In this document: positions 46,819 through 55,449 of the stretch, one piece after another
Layout: the number at the start of each line of letters is the position of its first letter
Position numbering within the stretch: the first letter of the stretch is position 1
DNA from: Candidatus Sedimenticola sp. (ex Thyasira tokunagai)
GTDB lineage: Bacteria > Pseudomonadota > Gammaproteobacteria > Chromatiales > Chromatiaceae
NCBI GenBank assembly: GCA_037318855.1
Contig: CP134874.1
Location: 4,465,001-4,529,000, forward strand
Reading direction: 5' to 3'
Length of the DNA: 64,000 bases
The notes under the pieces: generated by a model
The model's input: only the letters and a program-made list of their open reading frames with translations
The model's database searches: none
Told to the model about the DNA's origin: nothing
Made by a program: the position numbers and the translations under genes

Positions 46819-47697
46819 ATGACAGACTGGAACAAGATTGCCGTACACATCAGCACCGTCACCGGCAGTGACTTTAAGCCACAAAGGCCCAGCACGGTTG
46901 GTGGCGGCTGCATCAACAGCAGTGTACTACTGAGCGATGGCGAGCAGCGCTACTTCGTCAAACTCAACGACCTGCAGATGCTCAATATGTTTGAAGCAGA
47001 GCAGGCGGGGCTGGCTGCACTAGCGGCAACCGACACCCTCCGCATCCCTCAGCCCATTTGCAGCGGCACGGCCGGTGGCGACGCCTATCTGGCAATGGAG
47101 TACATTCCACTCTCAGGCGGTGGCGACAGTGAGGCTGCGGGCCGACTGCTGGCAAGCCTGCATCAAAATACCCATGAGCAGTTCGGCTGGGAGCGAGACA
47201 ACATCATTGGCGCCACCCATCAACCAAACACGCTGACCGATGACTGGATCGACTTCTGGCGCAGTCAACGGCTCGGTTTTCAGCTGGAGCTGGCGGCCAA
47301 AAACGGCTACCGGGGAGAGCTGCAGCATCGCGGAGAGCTGCTGCTGGAACAGTTTCCGGCACTGATTGACCACCAGCCGGTCGCATCATTGATTCATGGT
47401 GATCTATGGGGCGGCAACCTCGCCTATGACAGCAACGGGCAACCGGTGATCTTTGACCCCGCCGTCTACTATGCCGACCGTGAGGCTGAGTTGGCAATGA
47501 CCGAGCTGTTCGGTGGTTTCAACAACCGTTTCTATGATGCCTACAATGAAGTCTGGCCACTTGATTCCAACTACCGTCAGCGCAAGATACTCTACAATCT
47601 CTACCACATCATCAACCACCTCAACCTGTTTGGCGGTAGTTACCAAAGTCAGGCATTGGGGATGATTAATCGTCTATTGGCTGATCTGGGGGGCTAA
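46819..47697 (+). CDS. Fructosamine kinase family protein
   Basis: A 292-residue kinase-like protein that, in the family, phosphorylates fructosamines or ribulosamines on glycated proteins or small molecules, causing their breakdown. Motifs: VGGGCINSSVLL (glycine-rich loop), FVKLND (ATP lysine), the catalytic loop LIHGDLWGGNLAYD, and VIFDPAVYYADREAELAM with metal-binding Asp. ATG at 46819 (MTDWNKIAVHI) is chosen because the homology starts there; the longer frame to 46765 adds a repeat-derived leader. Confidence 0.9.
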   Translation: MTDWNKIAVHISTVTGSDFKPQRPSTVGGGCINSSVLLSDGEQRYFVKLNDLQMLNMFEAEQAGLAALAATDTLRIPQPICSGTAGGDAYLAMEYIPLSGGGDSEAAGRLLASLHQNTHEQFGWERDNIIGATHQPNTLTDDWIDFWRSQRLGFQLELAAKNGYRGELQHRGELLLEQFPALIDHQPVASLIHGDLWGGNLAYDSNGQPVIFDPAVYYADREAELAMTELFGGFNNRFYDAYNEVWPLDSNYRQRKILYNLYHIINHLNLFGGSYQSQALGMINRLLADLGG

Positions 47698-47951
47698 ACA
47701 GAAGGGGATGCGGAGGAACTAGGCGCAACAGATAAAGCCAATAGTCCACACAGAGGGTAGTCTGGGTTGAGCTTGCGAAATCCGGGACCATCACTCGCCA
47801 AATCAGCCACCGGTAAACTCATCAGCTCGCAGGCAACTCCCACGGGTTACCTGTTTATTATTTTCTCCTTAGGTATAGAAGCTAGCTCAAGTTCCCTGGG
47901 TTTCACAAGCTCAATCCAGGCTACTTACTGCATCCCACTTTTCTCATTAAC

Positions 47952-48731
47952 TCAGTGCTGCAGGATCTGGCTCAAAAACAGTTTGGTGCGGTCATTCTGT
48001 GGATCGTTGAAGAAGGCGTGGGGTTCGTTCTCCTCAATAATCTCTCCCTCATCCATAAAGATCACCCGGTTGGCCACTGTCTTGGCAAAGCCCATCTCGT
48101 GGGTGACGCAGAGCATGGTCATGCCGCTTTCGGCCAGTTCGATCATGGTATCCAATACCTCTTTGATCATTTCTGGATCTAGTGCCGATGTCGGCTCATC
48201 AAAGAGCATGATATTGGGATTCATGCAGAGGCTGCGGGCAATCGCTACCCGCTGCTGCTGACCACCTGAGAGTTGCCCCGGATACTTCTTTGCCTGTTCA
48301 GGAATCTTCACCTTCTCCAGGTACACCATGGCAGCCTCTTCCGCCTGCTTTCGTGGCATTTTGCGCACCCATATAGGTGCCAGGCTCAGATTCTCCAACA
48401 CCGTAAGATGGGGAAAGAGGTTAAAGTGCTGAAACACCATGCCTACCTCTTTGCGTACCTGGTCGATATGCTTGATATCGTCAGTCAACTCGGTACCGTC
48501 AACGATAATCTGCCCACGCTGATGCTCCTCCAGCCGATTGATGCAGCGAATCATGGTCGACTTACCGGAACCTGAAGGTCCGCAAATAACGATACGCTCG
48601 CCTCTGCGGACAGTTAGATTGATATTCTTCAGCACATGGAACTGGCCGTACCATTTGTGCATGTCGTTTATCTCGATCACTACATCATCGGATATGGACA
48701 TACCGTTGCTTACACTATCGTTTTCAGACAT
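47952..48731 (-). CDS. aapP: General L-amino acid ABC transporter ATP-binding protein
   Basis: A 259-residue ABC ATPase with Walker A GPSGSGKST, Q-loop FQHFNLFPHLTV, signature LSGGQQQR, Walker B IMLFDEP and His switch VTHEMGF. It belongs to the polar amino-acid class (GlnQ/HisP/AapP) and energises the AapQ-AapM permease pair encoded just upstream on the same strand, 27 bases away. Last gene of the aapJQMP operon. The 254 bases downstream to the fructosamine kinase gene hold nothing recognised. Confidence 0.95.
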   Translation of the reverse strand: MSENDSVSNGMSISDDVVIEINDMHKWYGQFHVLKNINLTVRRGERIVICGPSGSGKSTMIRCINRLEEHQRGQIIVDGTELTDDIKHIDQVRKEVGMVFQHFNLFPHLTVLENLSLAPIWVRKMPRKQAEEAAMVYLEKVKIPEQAKKYPGQLSGGQQQRVAIARSLCMNPNIMLFDEPTSALDPEMIKEVLDTMIELAESGMTMLCVTHEMGFAKTVANRVIFMDEGEIIEENEPHAFFNDPQNDRTKLFLSQILQH

Positions 48732-48758
48732 CTATTGTCTCCAAAACTCAAACTCTTT

Positions 48759-49856
48759 TTAGCGGGCATGGCCCGTGTGCAGTTTACGTTCCAGCGCCTG
48801 GCTGTAGCGCGACATGCTGAAACAGAAGACCCAGAAGATCAGCGCGGCGAACACATAGCCCTCGATTGAGAAGCCCAGCCACTTCGGATCGGCAAATGCC
48901 GTCTGGATCATCGCCAGCAGATCGAACAGCCCGATAATCAGCACCAGTGTCGTATCCTTGAACAGAGCGATAAAGGTATTGACGATACCGGGGATCACCA
49001 GCTTCAACGCCTGGGGTAGAACAATCAGCCCCATACACTTCCAGTAACTCAGGCCCAACGCCTCGGCAGCCTCATATTGGCCTTTGGGAATAGCCGCCAA
49101 TCCACCGCGCACCACCTCGGCCATATAGGCGGATTGAAACAGAACAATACCGATCATGGCCCGCAGCAGCTTGTCGAAATGGCTCCCTTCGGGGAGAAAC
49201 AGGGGCAGCATCACCGACGCCATAAACAGCACGGTAATCAATGGCACCCCGCGCCAGAACTCGATAAAGACCACGCTGACCGATTTAACAATCGGCATCT
49301 TCGAACGACGACCAAGAGCCAGCACAATGCCGATAGGCAAAGAGGCGACAATACCCACGCCTGACAGAATCAGCGTCAACGTCAACCCACCCCACCTGCT
49401 GGTCTCAACCGGCTCAAGACCGAAGCTGCCACCGCTGAAAAGCTGGTAAGCAATAACCGGATAGATAAAGAGGATACCTGCGGCCAGCATCCCCTTATGG
49501 TGAAAACGCTCAATGAACAGTGGAATTGCCAGCAGCACCAGCAAACCAAATGCGATATTGATCCGCCAGTACTCTTCAGACGGATAGAAGCCGTACATAA
49601 ACTGATCAAAGCGCACACTGACAAAGACCCAGCAGGCGCCGCCACTGGTGCAGGCATCACGGCTATCTCCGACCCAGTCAGCCTTGATAAAGGCCCATTC
49701 AATCAGGGGGGGCACGGTCAGATAGAGCAGATAGAGGGCCAGCAGAGTAAATCCGCTATTCAGCCAGGAGGAGAAGAGGTTGCTTCTCAGCCAACCGATA
49801 ACACCCACATTGGCTGCAGGCGGCGACAAGTCAGGATGGGGTGTATGCGTACTCAT
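48759..49856 (-). CDS. aapM: General L-amino acid ABC transporter permease AapM
   Basis: A 365-residue membrane permease with N-terminal extension, a periplasmic loop (DSRDACTSGGACW with two Cys) and the polar amino-acid permease core. The EAA loop that docks with AapP is EAAEALGLSYWKCMGLIVLPQALK. The segment VFIEFWRGVPLIT is typical of the HisMQ family. It starts 3 bases after the end of aapQ. Confidence 0.94.
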   Translation of the reverse strand: MSTHTPHPDLSPPAANVGVIGWLRSNLFSSWLNSGFTLLALYLLYLTVPPLIEWAFIKADWVGDSRDACTSGGACWVFVSVRFDQFMYGFYPSEEYWRINIAFGLLVLLAIPLFIERFHHKGMLAAGILFIYPVIAYQLFSGGSFGLEPVETSRWGGLTLTLILSGVGIVASLPIGIVLALGRRSKMPIVKSVSVVFIEFWRGVPLITVLFMASVMLPLFLPEGSHFDKLLRAMIGIVLFQSAYMAEVVRGGLAAIPKGQYEAAEALGLSYWKCMGLIVLPQALKLVIPGIVNTFIALFKDTTLVLIIGLFDLLAMIQTAFADPKWLGFSIEGYVFAALIFWVFCFSMSRYSQALERKLHTGHAR

Positions 49857-49859
49857 GAC

Positions 49860-51050
49860 CTATCTCTCCACCAGTTGCTTGCGCTTGTTATACCAGTTCA
49901 TGAACATTGAGATACTCAGACTGATGGTGAGATAGACCCCCATGGTCATGGCGATAACCTCCACCGCCTGCCCGGTCTGATTCAGCGTGGTACCCGCAAA
50001 TACAGCCACCAGATCCGGGTAGCCGATTGCGGTTGCCAGGGATGAGTTCTTGGTCAGATTAAGATATTGGCTCGTAAGCTGGGGAATGATCACCCTCAGC
50101 GCCTGGGGAATAATCACCATGCGCAGGGTTACACTGGGACGCAGACCCAATGCGTAAGCAGCTTCGGTCTGACCATGGCTCACCGCCAGGATCCCTGAGC
50201 GCACGGCTTCGGCGATAAAGGCACCGGTGTAGATACTCAAAGCTATTAACAGTGCCGCCAGCTCGGGAATAATCACCATGCCGCCCTTGAAATTGAAACC
50301 TTTGAGTGCAGGCAACTCCCAGGAGAGCGGCATCCCCATAGCAAAATAAGCCAACAAGGGCAGACCGAAAAGAAGTCCCAGAGAGGCATAAACCGTATGG
50401 AACTGTTGACCGCTTTCCTCTTGCCGACGGCGGGCCCAGCGCACCATTAGAACGATGGCCACAATCGCTACAGCGAGTGCCGCCGAAACCAGCCAAAAAC
50501 CCTCCTCGAAAACGGGAGCGGGGAGATAAAAACCACGATTATTCAGAAAAAAGGATTCACCGATGCTCAAGCTCAGCTTTGGTCTCGGCAGCGGCTGCAG
50601 CACGGCAAAGTACCAGAACATAATCTGCAGCAGCAACGGAATATTACGGAATGTCTCTACGTAGACTGTTGCGATTCTGGCGATCAGCCAGTTACGGGAG
50701 AGTCTCGCCACACCCATCGTAAAACCGATGATTGTCGCCAGAATAATACCCAGCCCGGAGACAAGAAGCGTGTTGAGCAGACCGACAAAAAAGGTACGGC
50801 CGTAGGTATAGGTTTCATCAAACGGTATCAGGGACTGAAGGATACCAAATCCCGCCTCCTGTGAAAGAAAACCGAAACCGGTACTGATACCCCGCTGCTC
50901 AAGATTGTGCAGGGTATTGGTAAATAGGGTGTAACCGACCAGACAGAGGGCCAGCGTGAGAAGCATCTGAAACAGGACCGAACGAAAGACCGGCCGTCGC
51001 CAGAGCGCCGCCTTGGCAGGCGTGGAGTTCAACTGCTGTTCAACCGCCAT
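49860..51050 (-). CDS. aapQ: General L-amino acid ABC transporter permease AapQ
   Basis: A 396-residue membrane permease partner of AapM. It has multiple hydrophobic helices, a large periplasmic insert (about residues 125-230), the family segment VYVETFRNIPLLLQIMFWY and the EAA loop TEAAYALGLRPSVTLRMVII. Longer than minimal HisM-type permeases, as usual for AapQ. It follows aapJ after a hairpin-containing 91-base gap. Confidence 0.94.
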   Translation of the reverse strand: MAVEQQLNSTPAKAALWRRPVFRSVLFQMLLTLALCLVGYTLFTNTLHNLEQRGISTGFGFLSQEAGFGILQSLIPFDETYTYGRTFFVGLLNTLLVSGLGIILATIIGFTMGVARLSRNWLIARIATVYVETFRNIPLLLQIMFWYFAVLQPLPRPKLSLSIGESFFLNNRGFYLPAPVFEEGFWLVSAALAVAIVAIVLMVRWARRRQEESGQQFHTVYASLGLLFGLPLLAYFAMGMPLSWELPALKGFNFKGGMVIIPELAALLIALSIYTGAFIAEAVRSGILAVSHGQTEAAYALGLRPSVTLRMVIIPQALRVIIPQLTSQYLNLTKNSSLATAIGYPDLVAVFAGTTLNQTGQAVEVIAMTMGVYLTISLSISMFMNWYNKRKQLVER

Positions 51051-51083
51051 GGAGTATGACCTTCAGGTCGGAGGATAAGAACA

Positions 51084-51115
51084 AGCCGCAGAACAGTATC
51101 GACTGTTCTGCGGCT
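51084..51115. terminator. Perfect stem-loop between aapJ and aapQ
   Basis: AGCCGCAGAACAGT (51084-51097) and its exact inverse (51102-51115) form a 14-bp stem with a 4-base loop, ATCG. In binding-protein transporters such hairpins between the binding-protein gene and the permease genes cause partial termination or protect the upstream mRNA, raising the amount of AapJ over the membrane parts. Confidence 0.75.
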
Positions 51116-51141
51116 CTCTTCATGCGGCTAGGCCGCGTCCA

Positions 51142-52161
51142 TTAGCGGATGGGTGGTGCGTACTGCAGGCCGCCTTTGTTCCAGAGGGCGTTCTGTCCAC
51201 GAGCGATCTTGAGGGGGCTGCTCATGCCCACATTGCGTTCAAAGGCTTCGGAGTAGTTGCCTACACCCTTGATAATGTTTGCAGCCCAACCATCCGTCAG
51301 ACCCAAACCCTTGCCCTTGATACCTTCAAGTCCGAGCAGGCGACGAATACCGGGGTCCTTGCTCTCCATCATCTTGCCGACGTTAGCAGAGGTAATGCCC
51401 ATCTCTTCGGCATTGAGCATGGCAATCAGAGACCAGCGCACGACGTTGAACCACTCGTCATCACCCTGGGCAACCACGGGGCCAAGGGGCTCCTTGGAGA
51501 TCACCTCGGGCAGCACAATGGCACTGCTTGGATCTTTCAGCTTGATACGCAGCGCGTAGAGTTGAGATTGATCGGAGGTCAATGCATCGCAACGCCCCGC
51601 CTCAAAAGCCTTCACGGTTTCATCAGATGAGTCGAAGGTAATAGGGGTGTAGGACATCTTGTTGGCACGGAAGTAGTCGGCAAGATTCAGCTCGGTAGTG
51701 GTACCGGCCTGAATGCAGAACGATGCACCGTCCAGTTCCATGGAGCTCTTTACACCAAGATCTTTGGTTACCAGAAAACCCTGGCCATCGTAGTAATTCA
51801 CACCGGCAAAATTGAGGCCCAGGGAAGAGTCACGAGTCAATGTCCAGGTGGTGTTGCGGGAGAGCATATCGATCTCACCGGACTGCAGGGCGGTAAAACG
51901 CTCCTTGGCTGTCAGCGGCGTGTATTTCACTTTGCCTGCATCTCCCAGGGCGGCGGCGGCCACGGCGCGGCAGATATCGACATCCAGCCCTGCCCAGTTA
52001 CCCTTGTCATCGGCAATGGAAAAGCCGGGCAATCCAGTACTTACACCGCACTGAACGAACCCTTTTTTCTTGACTGAATCGAGGGTGGCACCGGCTTGTA
52101 CTGTTGTGGAAAAGGCTGTTGCGAGTGCTACAGCTGTTGCGATTGCATAAATCTTTTTCAT
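51142..52161 (-). CDS. aapJ: General L-amino acid ABC transporter substrate-binding protein
   Basis: A 339-residue periplasmic binding protein with signal peptide (KKIYAIATAVALATAFSTTV, cleavage after VQA) followed by the family 3 binding fold: VKKKGFVQCGVSTGLPGFS, GLDVDICRAVAAAALGD, LTSDQSQLYALR and LLGLEGIKGKGLGL. Start at 52161 (ATGAAAAAG) has GGAG well placed upstream; the frame can extend 4 residues. First gene of aapJQMP; the 307 bases upstream to the next gene must hold its promoter but no clear box was recognised. Confidence 0.95.
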   Translation of the reverse strand: MKKIYAIATAVALATAFSTTVQAGATLDSVKKKGFVQCGVSTGLPGFSIADDKGNWAGLDVDICRAVAAAALGDAGKVKYTPLTAKERFTALQSGEIDMLSRNTTWTLTRDSSLGLNFAGVNYYDGQGFLVTKDLGVKSSMELDGASFCIQAGTTTELNLADYFRANKMSYTPITFDSSDETVKAFEAGRCDALTSDQSQLYALRIKLKDPSSAIVLPEVISKEPLGPVVAQGDDEWFNVVRWSLIAMLNAEEMGITSANVGKMMESKDPGIRRLLGLEGIKGKGLGLTDGWAANIIKGVGNYSEAFERNVGMSSPLKIARGQNALWNKGGLQYAPPIR

Positions 52162-52468
52162 AGTCTCCATCATCCTTTATCTCTATTTGCAATTATTTAT
52201 TAAGTCGACAAACACAGCCACTGTTCCCAAAAATCAAAGTGGTGACATGGATGCGACAAACCTATTCACAAATTCTATATCCAACTACAACCCTAATGCT
52301 CTGCGGCACCCCATTATCGATTCCATCATGGGAATTTCAGGCTGTACGTACCTCGACTTTAACTCTCCTGTAAGGTGCCATGCAACAACTATATAACCCT
52401 GAATCTTGGCGGATTTTCACCCACATGCACCAGATAGGTGCATTCAGAAGAACCCATGCCTCGGACGC

Positions 52469-53254
52469 TTACTTCAACTTGCGCCCTGGAGCCACTTTCC
52501 CCAGCCAAGCACGAACCGTTGAAATCAGCGTATCATCCAGGCCGAGAAAAAAATGATCCGCCCCCTCAATTCGGGTCTGCCGGTAATCACTGTTTTTCGC
52601 CCTTGCCGCCGCTGCCGCACGCTCATGGACACTACCGAGTACCGATTGAAGATCCTGACTTCCGTAGATATCAAGCATAGGCAACTGCAGCTTCTGCAGC
52701 GCCCCCAGCGTACCGCTCTCTTTCTCCTTTTTGTCTGCACTTAGACCAACGGTCACCAACGCCCTTACCTCCTGTGACTTGCCGGCGGCAAGGTGCTCCA
52801 GCGCCATGCGCGCCCCCAGGCTATGGCTGATGATGACAATATTCTCAACTTTCATCTTCTTCAGGTAGTCAACAGCAGCGGCTATGCGCGGTCCCGCCTC
52901 AGGAATCAGCTCCCGGTAGGCGCCTGGAGGCGCCTCTGCCGACGCGATGGGCATCTGGATCGAAAAGGTGCGCCAACCATGGTCAAGCAGCCCCGTGCGC
53001 ATGGGCTGAATCACCTCGGTCCAGTCCGGGTGCGCACCACGGCCATGAATTATGATCGCAGCACCTTTGGCGTAGCTGCTCTCCTCCTTTGCATAGATGG
53101 CAAGAAAGTCGGCCCCTCCCGCCTGCAACCTGACAGGCTCCCCATCCAGGATCATCTCTTCGATCTCATTACTTATACGTCGTTCCCGAGCCAAATCGGA
53201 TGCAGGCAGCAGAGTGGAAAAAAAGACCAGGCAGAGCAACAGCAACAAACGCAT
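52469..53254 (-). CDS. Exported alpha/beta-hydrolase-like protein (DUF3530 family)
   Basis: A 261-residue protein with a signal peptide (MRLLLLLCLVFFSTLLPA) and an alpha/beta-hydrolase-like fold: IIIHGRGAHPDW (oxyanion strand), nucleophile region IISHSLGARMAL, Asp in DIYGSQD and His in GADHFFLG. The elbow is SxSxG rather than GxSxG. It resembles DUF3530 proteins; substrate unknown. The start at 53254 is fixed by AGGAGG 5 bases upstream; the longer frame to 53356 is not supported. Confidence 0.82.
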   Translation of the reverse strand: MRLLLLLCLVFFSTLLPASDLARERRISNEIEEMILDGEPVRLQAGGADFLAIYAKEESSYAKGAAIIIHGRGAHPDWTEVIQPMRTGLLDHGWRTFSIQMPIASAEAPPGAYRELIPEAGPRIAAAVDYLKKMKVENIVIISHSLGARMALEHLAAGKSQEVRALVTVGLSADKKEKESGTLGALQKLQLPMLDIYGSQDLQSVLGSVHERAAAAARAKNSDYRQTRIEGADHFFLGLDDTLISTVRAWLGKVAPGRKLK

Positions 53255-53508
53255 ACCAACCTCCTGCGAACGGATGAACCGGAGCAACAACCCCTCCATA
53301 TACCCTATTATCGATCGGGTTGAAGGAGAGCGCCCAGGTGGAACCTCCATAATCAAGTAATCTTATGGCCCCCATAAGTTACTCTTTTCTATAGAGATAT
53401 TACAAGGATATTGAGTGAAAAAAGCAGCCGCATAGGGTAAAGTGACCACCAATTTCACATTTCTTATATCCAACGCCCGATATTCAGGGCCGGCCAGAGG
53501 TATCTATC

Positions 53509-54198
53509 ATGGCAGACTTCAAGATTGCACCCTCCATTCTTTCCGCCGATTTCGCCAAGCTGGGCGAAGAGGTAGACAATGTTCTGGCGGCTGGTGCGGA
53601 CTACGTACACTTCGATGTCATGGACAATCACTATGTCCCCAACCTCACCATCGGGCCATTGGTCTGCGATGCACTGCGCAGCCACGGCGTTACCGCCGAG
53701 ATCGACGTCCATATGATGGTCAAGCCGGTAGATCGCATCATCCCCGACTTCGCCAAGGCCGGTGCCAGCTACATCACCTTCCATCCGGAAGGCAGCGAGC
53801 ACATTGACCGCTCTCTGCAGCTGATCCGTGAGCACGGATGCAAATCGGGTCTGGTGTTCAACCCCTCCACCCCGCTGAGCCATCTCGACTACGTACTGGA
53901 TAAAGTGGATATGATCCTGATCATGTCGGTCAACCCAGGCTTCGGTGGCCAGAGCTTCATTCCCGCCGCCATGGACAAACTGCGTGCCTGTCGCAAGCTG
54001 ATCGACGATTCCGGCCTCGACATCCGCCTTGAGATCGACGGCGGTGTCAAAGTAGATAACATCCGCGAAATCGCCGAAGCGGGCGCCGACACCTTCGTCG
54101 CAGGCTCAGGTATCTTCGGCAACGCTCAGGACTCAGATCCCAACCACTACAACACCGTCATCCAGCAGATGCGTGATGAGTTGGCTAAGGTGAGTTGA
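53509..54198 (+). CDS. rpe: Ribulose-phosphate 3-epimerase
   Basis: Interconverts ribulose-5-phosphate and xylulose-5-phosphate in the pentose phosphate and Calvin cycles. The 229-residue TIM barrel has APSILSADFAKLG, metal ligands in HFDVMDNHYVPN and DVHMMV, MSVNPGFGGQSFIP (phosphate and catalytic loop) and RLEIDGGVKVDN with the catalytic Asp. Followed by gph 222 bases downstream, then trpE: a familiar gammaproteobacterial order rpe-gph-trpE. Confidence 0.98.
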   Translation: MADFKIAPSILSADFAKLGEEVDNVLAAGADYVHFDVMDNHYVPNLTIGPLVCDALRSHGVTAEIDVHMMVKPVDRIIPDFAKAGASYITFHPEGSEHIDRSLQLIREHGCKSGLVFNPSTPLSHLDYVLDKVDMILIMSVNPGFGGQSFIPAAMDKLRACRKLIDDSGLDIRLEIDGGVKVDNIREIAEAGADTFVAGSGIFGNAQDSDPNHYNTVIQQMRDELAKVS

Positions 54199-54218
54199 TA
54201 CAGGCCTGATAGCTTTAA

Positions 54219-54358
54219 GCCGCAAATGGACGCGAATAAACGCAAATAAAAGCCGTTGGCTAATTAATGCAGAATATAGAGCACCTTTAAAGAGACTCGG
54301 CCGCTATTCTGTATAACACCAGCATACAAATTTGTGTTTATTCGCGTTAATTTGCGGC
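54219..54358. repeat. Inverted repeat (CGCGAATAAACGCAAAT type)
   Basis: GCCGCAAATGGACGCGAATA (from 54219) and TTCGCGTTAATTTGCGGC (to 54358) are inverted with small gaps, enclosing about 80 bases of non-coding DNA between rpe and gph. It has the look of a dispersed intergenic repeat and could fold in the rpe-gph transcript. Confidence 0.65.
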
Positions 54359-54420
54359 CCATATCCTCAAACCACATCTATTGCGCCCCCTCTGCGTACG
54401 CGACACCTAAAGTGAACTAA

Positions 54421-55095
54421 ATGAACAAACCAAAACTGATCCTGATTGACCTCGACGGCACCCTAGTGGACAGCGTGCCGGATCTCGCCTTCAGCGTTAA
54501 CCAGATGATGGAGCAGATCGGCCGTCCCACCTATGCCGAGTCCCATGTACGTAACTGGGTGGGCAACGGCGTGGAGAAACTTGCCAAGCGCGCCCTGATG
54601 GATGACCTCGACGCTGAACCCAGCAGTGAAGATTTTAACCAGGGCTACCCCTTCTTTATGGATAGCTATGACAAGCACAATGGTGAGCGCTCAGCGCTCT
54701 ACCCAGGCGTCCGCGAAGGCATCGACAAGCTGAAGGCCGAGGGCTATATTATCGGCTGCGTCACCAACAAGGCGGCACAGTTCACCATTCCTCTGCTCAA
54801 GGCGCTGGGCATCCATGATGATTTCAGCATCATCATCAGCGGCGACACCCTGCCGAAGAAAAAACCCGACCCCATGCCTCTGCTCCACGCCGCCAAGGAA
54901 CTCAACGCCACCCCGGAAGAGTCGATGATGGTGGGCGACTCCATGCATGATGTTGCCGCCGCCCGTGCAGCGGGCTTCCAGGCAGTGAGCGTGCCCTACG
55001 GCTACAACCACGGCATCGACATCCGCGAAGCCAGTCCCGACGCGGTGATCGACAGCTTGGCCGACCTGCCGGAACTGATAGCGGCTCAAGGCTGA
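54421..55095 (+). CDS. gph: Phosphoglycolate phosphatase
   Basis: A 224-residue HAD-superfamily hydrolase that removes phosphate from 2-phosphoglycolate, arising from DNA repair or from Rubisco oxygenation. Motif I DLDGTLVDS (nucleophile Asp), motif II VTNKAAQF, motif III KKKPDPMPLLHA and motif IV MVGDSMHDVAAA are all present. Cap domain of the Gph type. Its place between rpe and trpE supports the assignment; if the organism fixes carbon, rpe and gph would both serve that. Confidence 0.94.
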   Translation: MNKPKLILIDLDGTLVDSVPDLAFSVNQMMEQIGRPTYAESHVRNWVGNGVEKLAKRALMDDLDAEPSSEDFNQGYPFFMDSYDKHNGERSALYPGVREGIDKLKAEGYIIGCVTNKAAQFTIPLLKALGIHDDFSIIISGDTLPKKKPDPMPLLHAAKELNATPEESMMVGDSMHDVAAARAAGFQAVSVPYGYNHGIDIREASPDAVIDSLADLPELIAAQG

Positions 55096-55102
55096 TAATC
55101 CA

Positions 55103-55272
55103 AGGATCACAGAGAGCGCAGAGGACCACAAAGCACATAGAGTAAAAGCTGTTTTTTGCTCGACGTAATTACTGAAAGGTGAAGTTGAATAGAGGGCAAC
55201 ACTCTGATCAATCAGCATTAAAGGCTCTGTGCTCTCTGTGCTCTCTGTGCTTCTCCGTGCTCTCTGTGATCC
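55103..55272. repeat. Inverted-repeat element with CTCTGTG tandem motif
   Basis: GGATCACAGAGAGC (55103-55116) is exactly inverse to GCTCTCTGTGATCC (55259-55272). The right arm has the unit GCTCTCTGT repeated about three times from 55224. It lies in the 354-base non-coding gap before trpE. No gene and no convincing trp leader peptide were seen in the gap. Confidence 0.65.
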
Positions 55273-55449
55273 CATGCACCTCTCAAACTGGATAGTTCAG
55301 TCGATTTCGATTATCGTTAGCGCTTCAATTTTTCGGGTGATTTATGTACCTCACACACCACCACAAGACGTTAAAGACAGGCACGCGATGGCGCTGGTGA
55401 TGCGCGCGCTGTGAAAAAACCTGTTTAAACCCCTTGTGTGGAGAGGATC

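Noticed and set aside
55221..55270. Tandem CTCTGTG units resembling a small CRISPR-like or tandem array
   Set aside because: Units are about 10 bases without spacers and form one arm of an inverted repeat, so not a CRISPR.
55229..55414. Possible trp leader peptide upstream of trpE
   Set aside because: The frame has only one Trp and no terminator/antiterminator pair was recognised; it starts in a tandem repeat.
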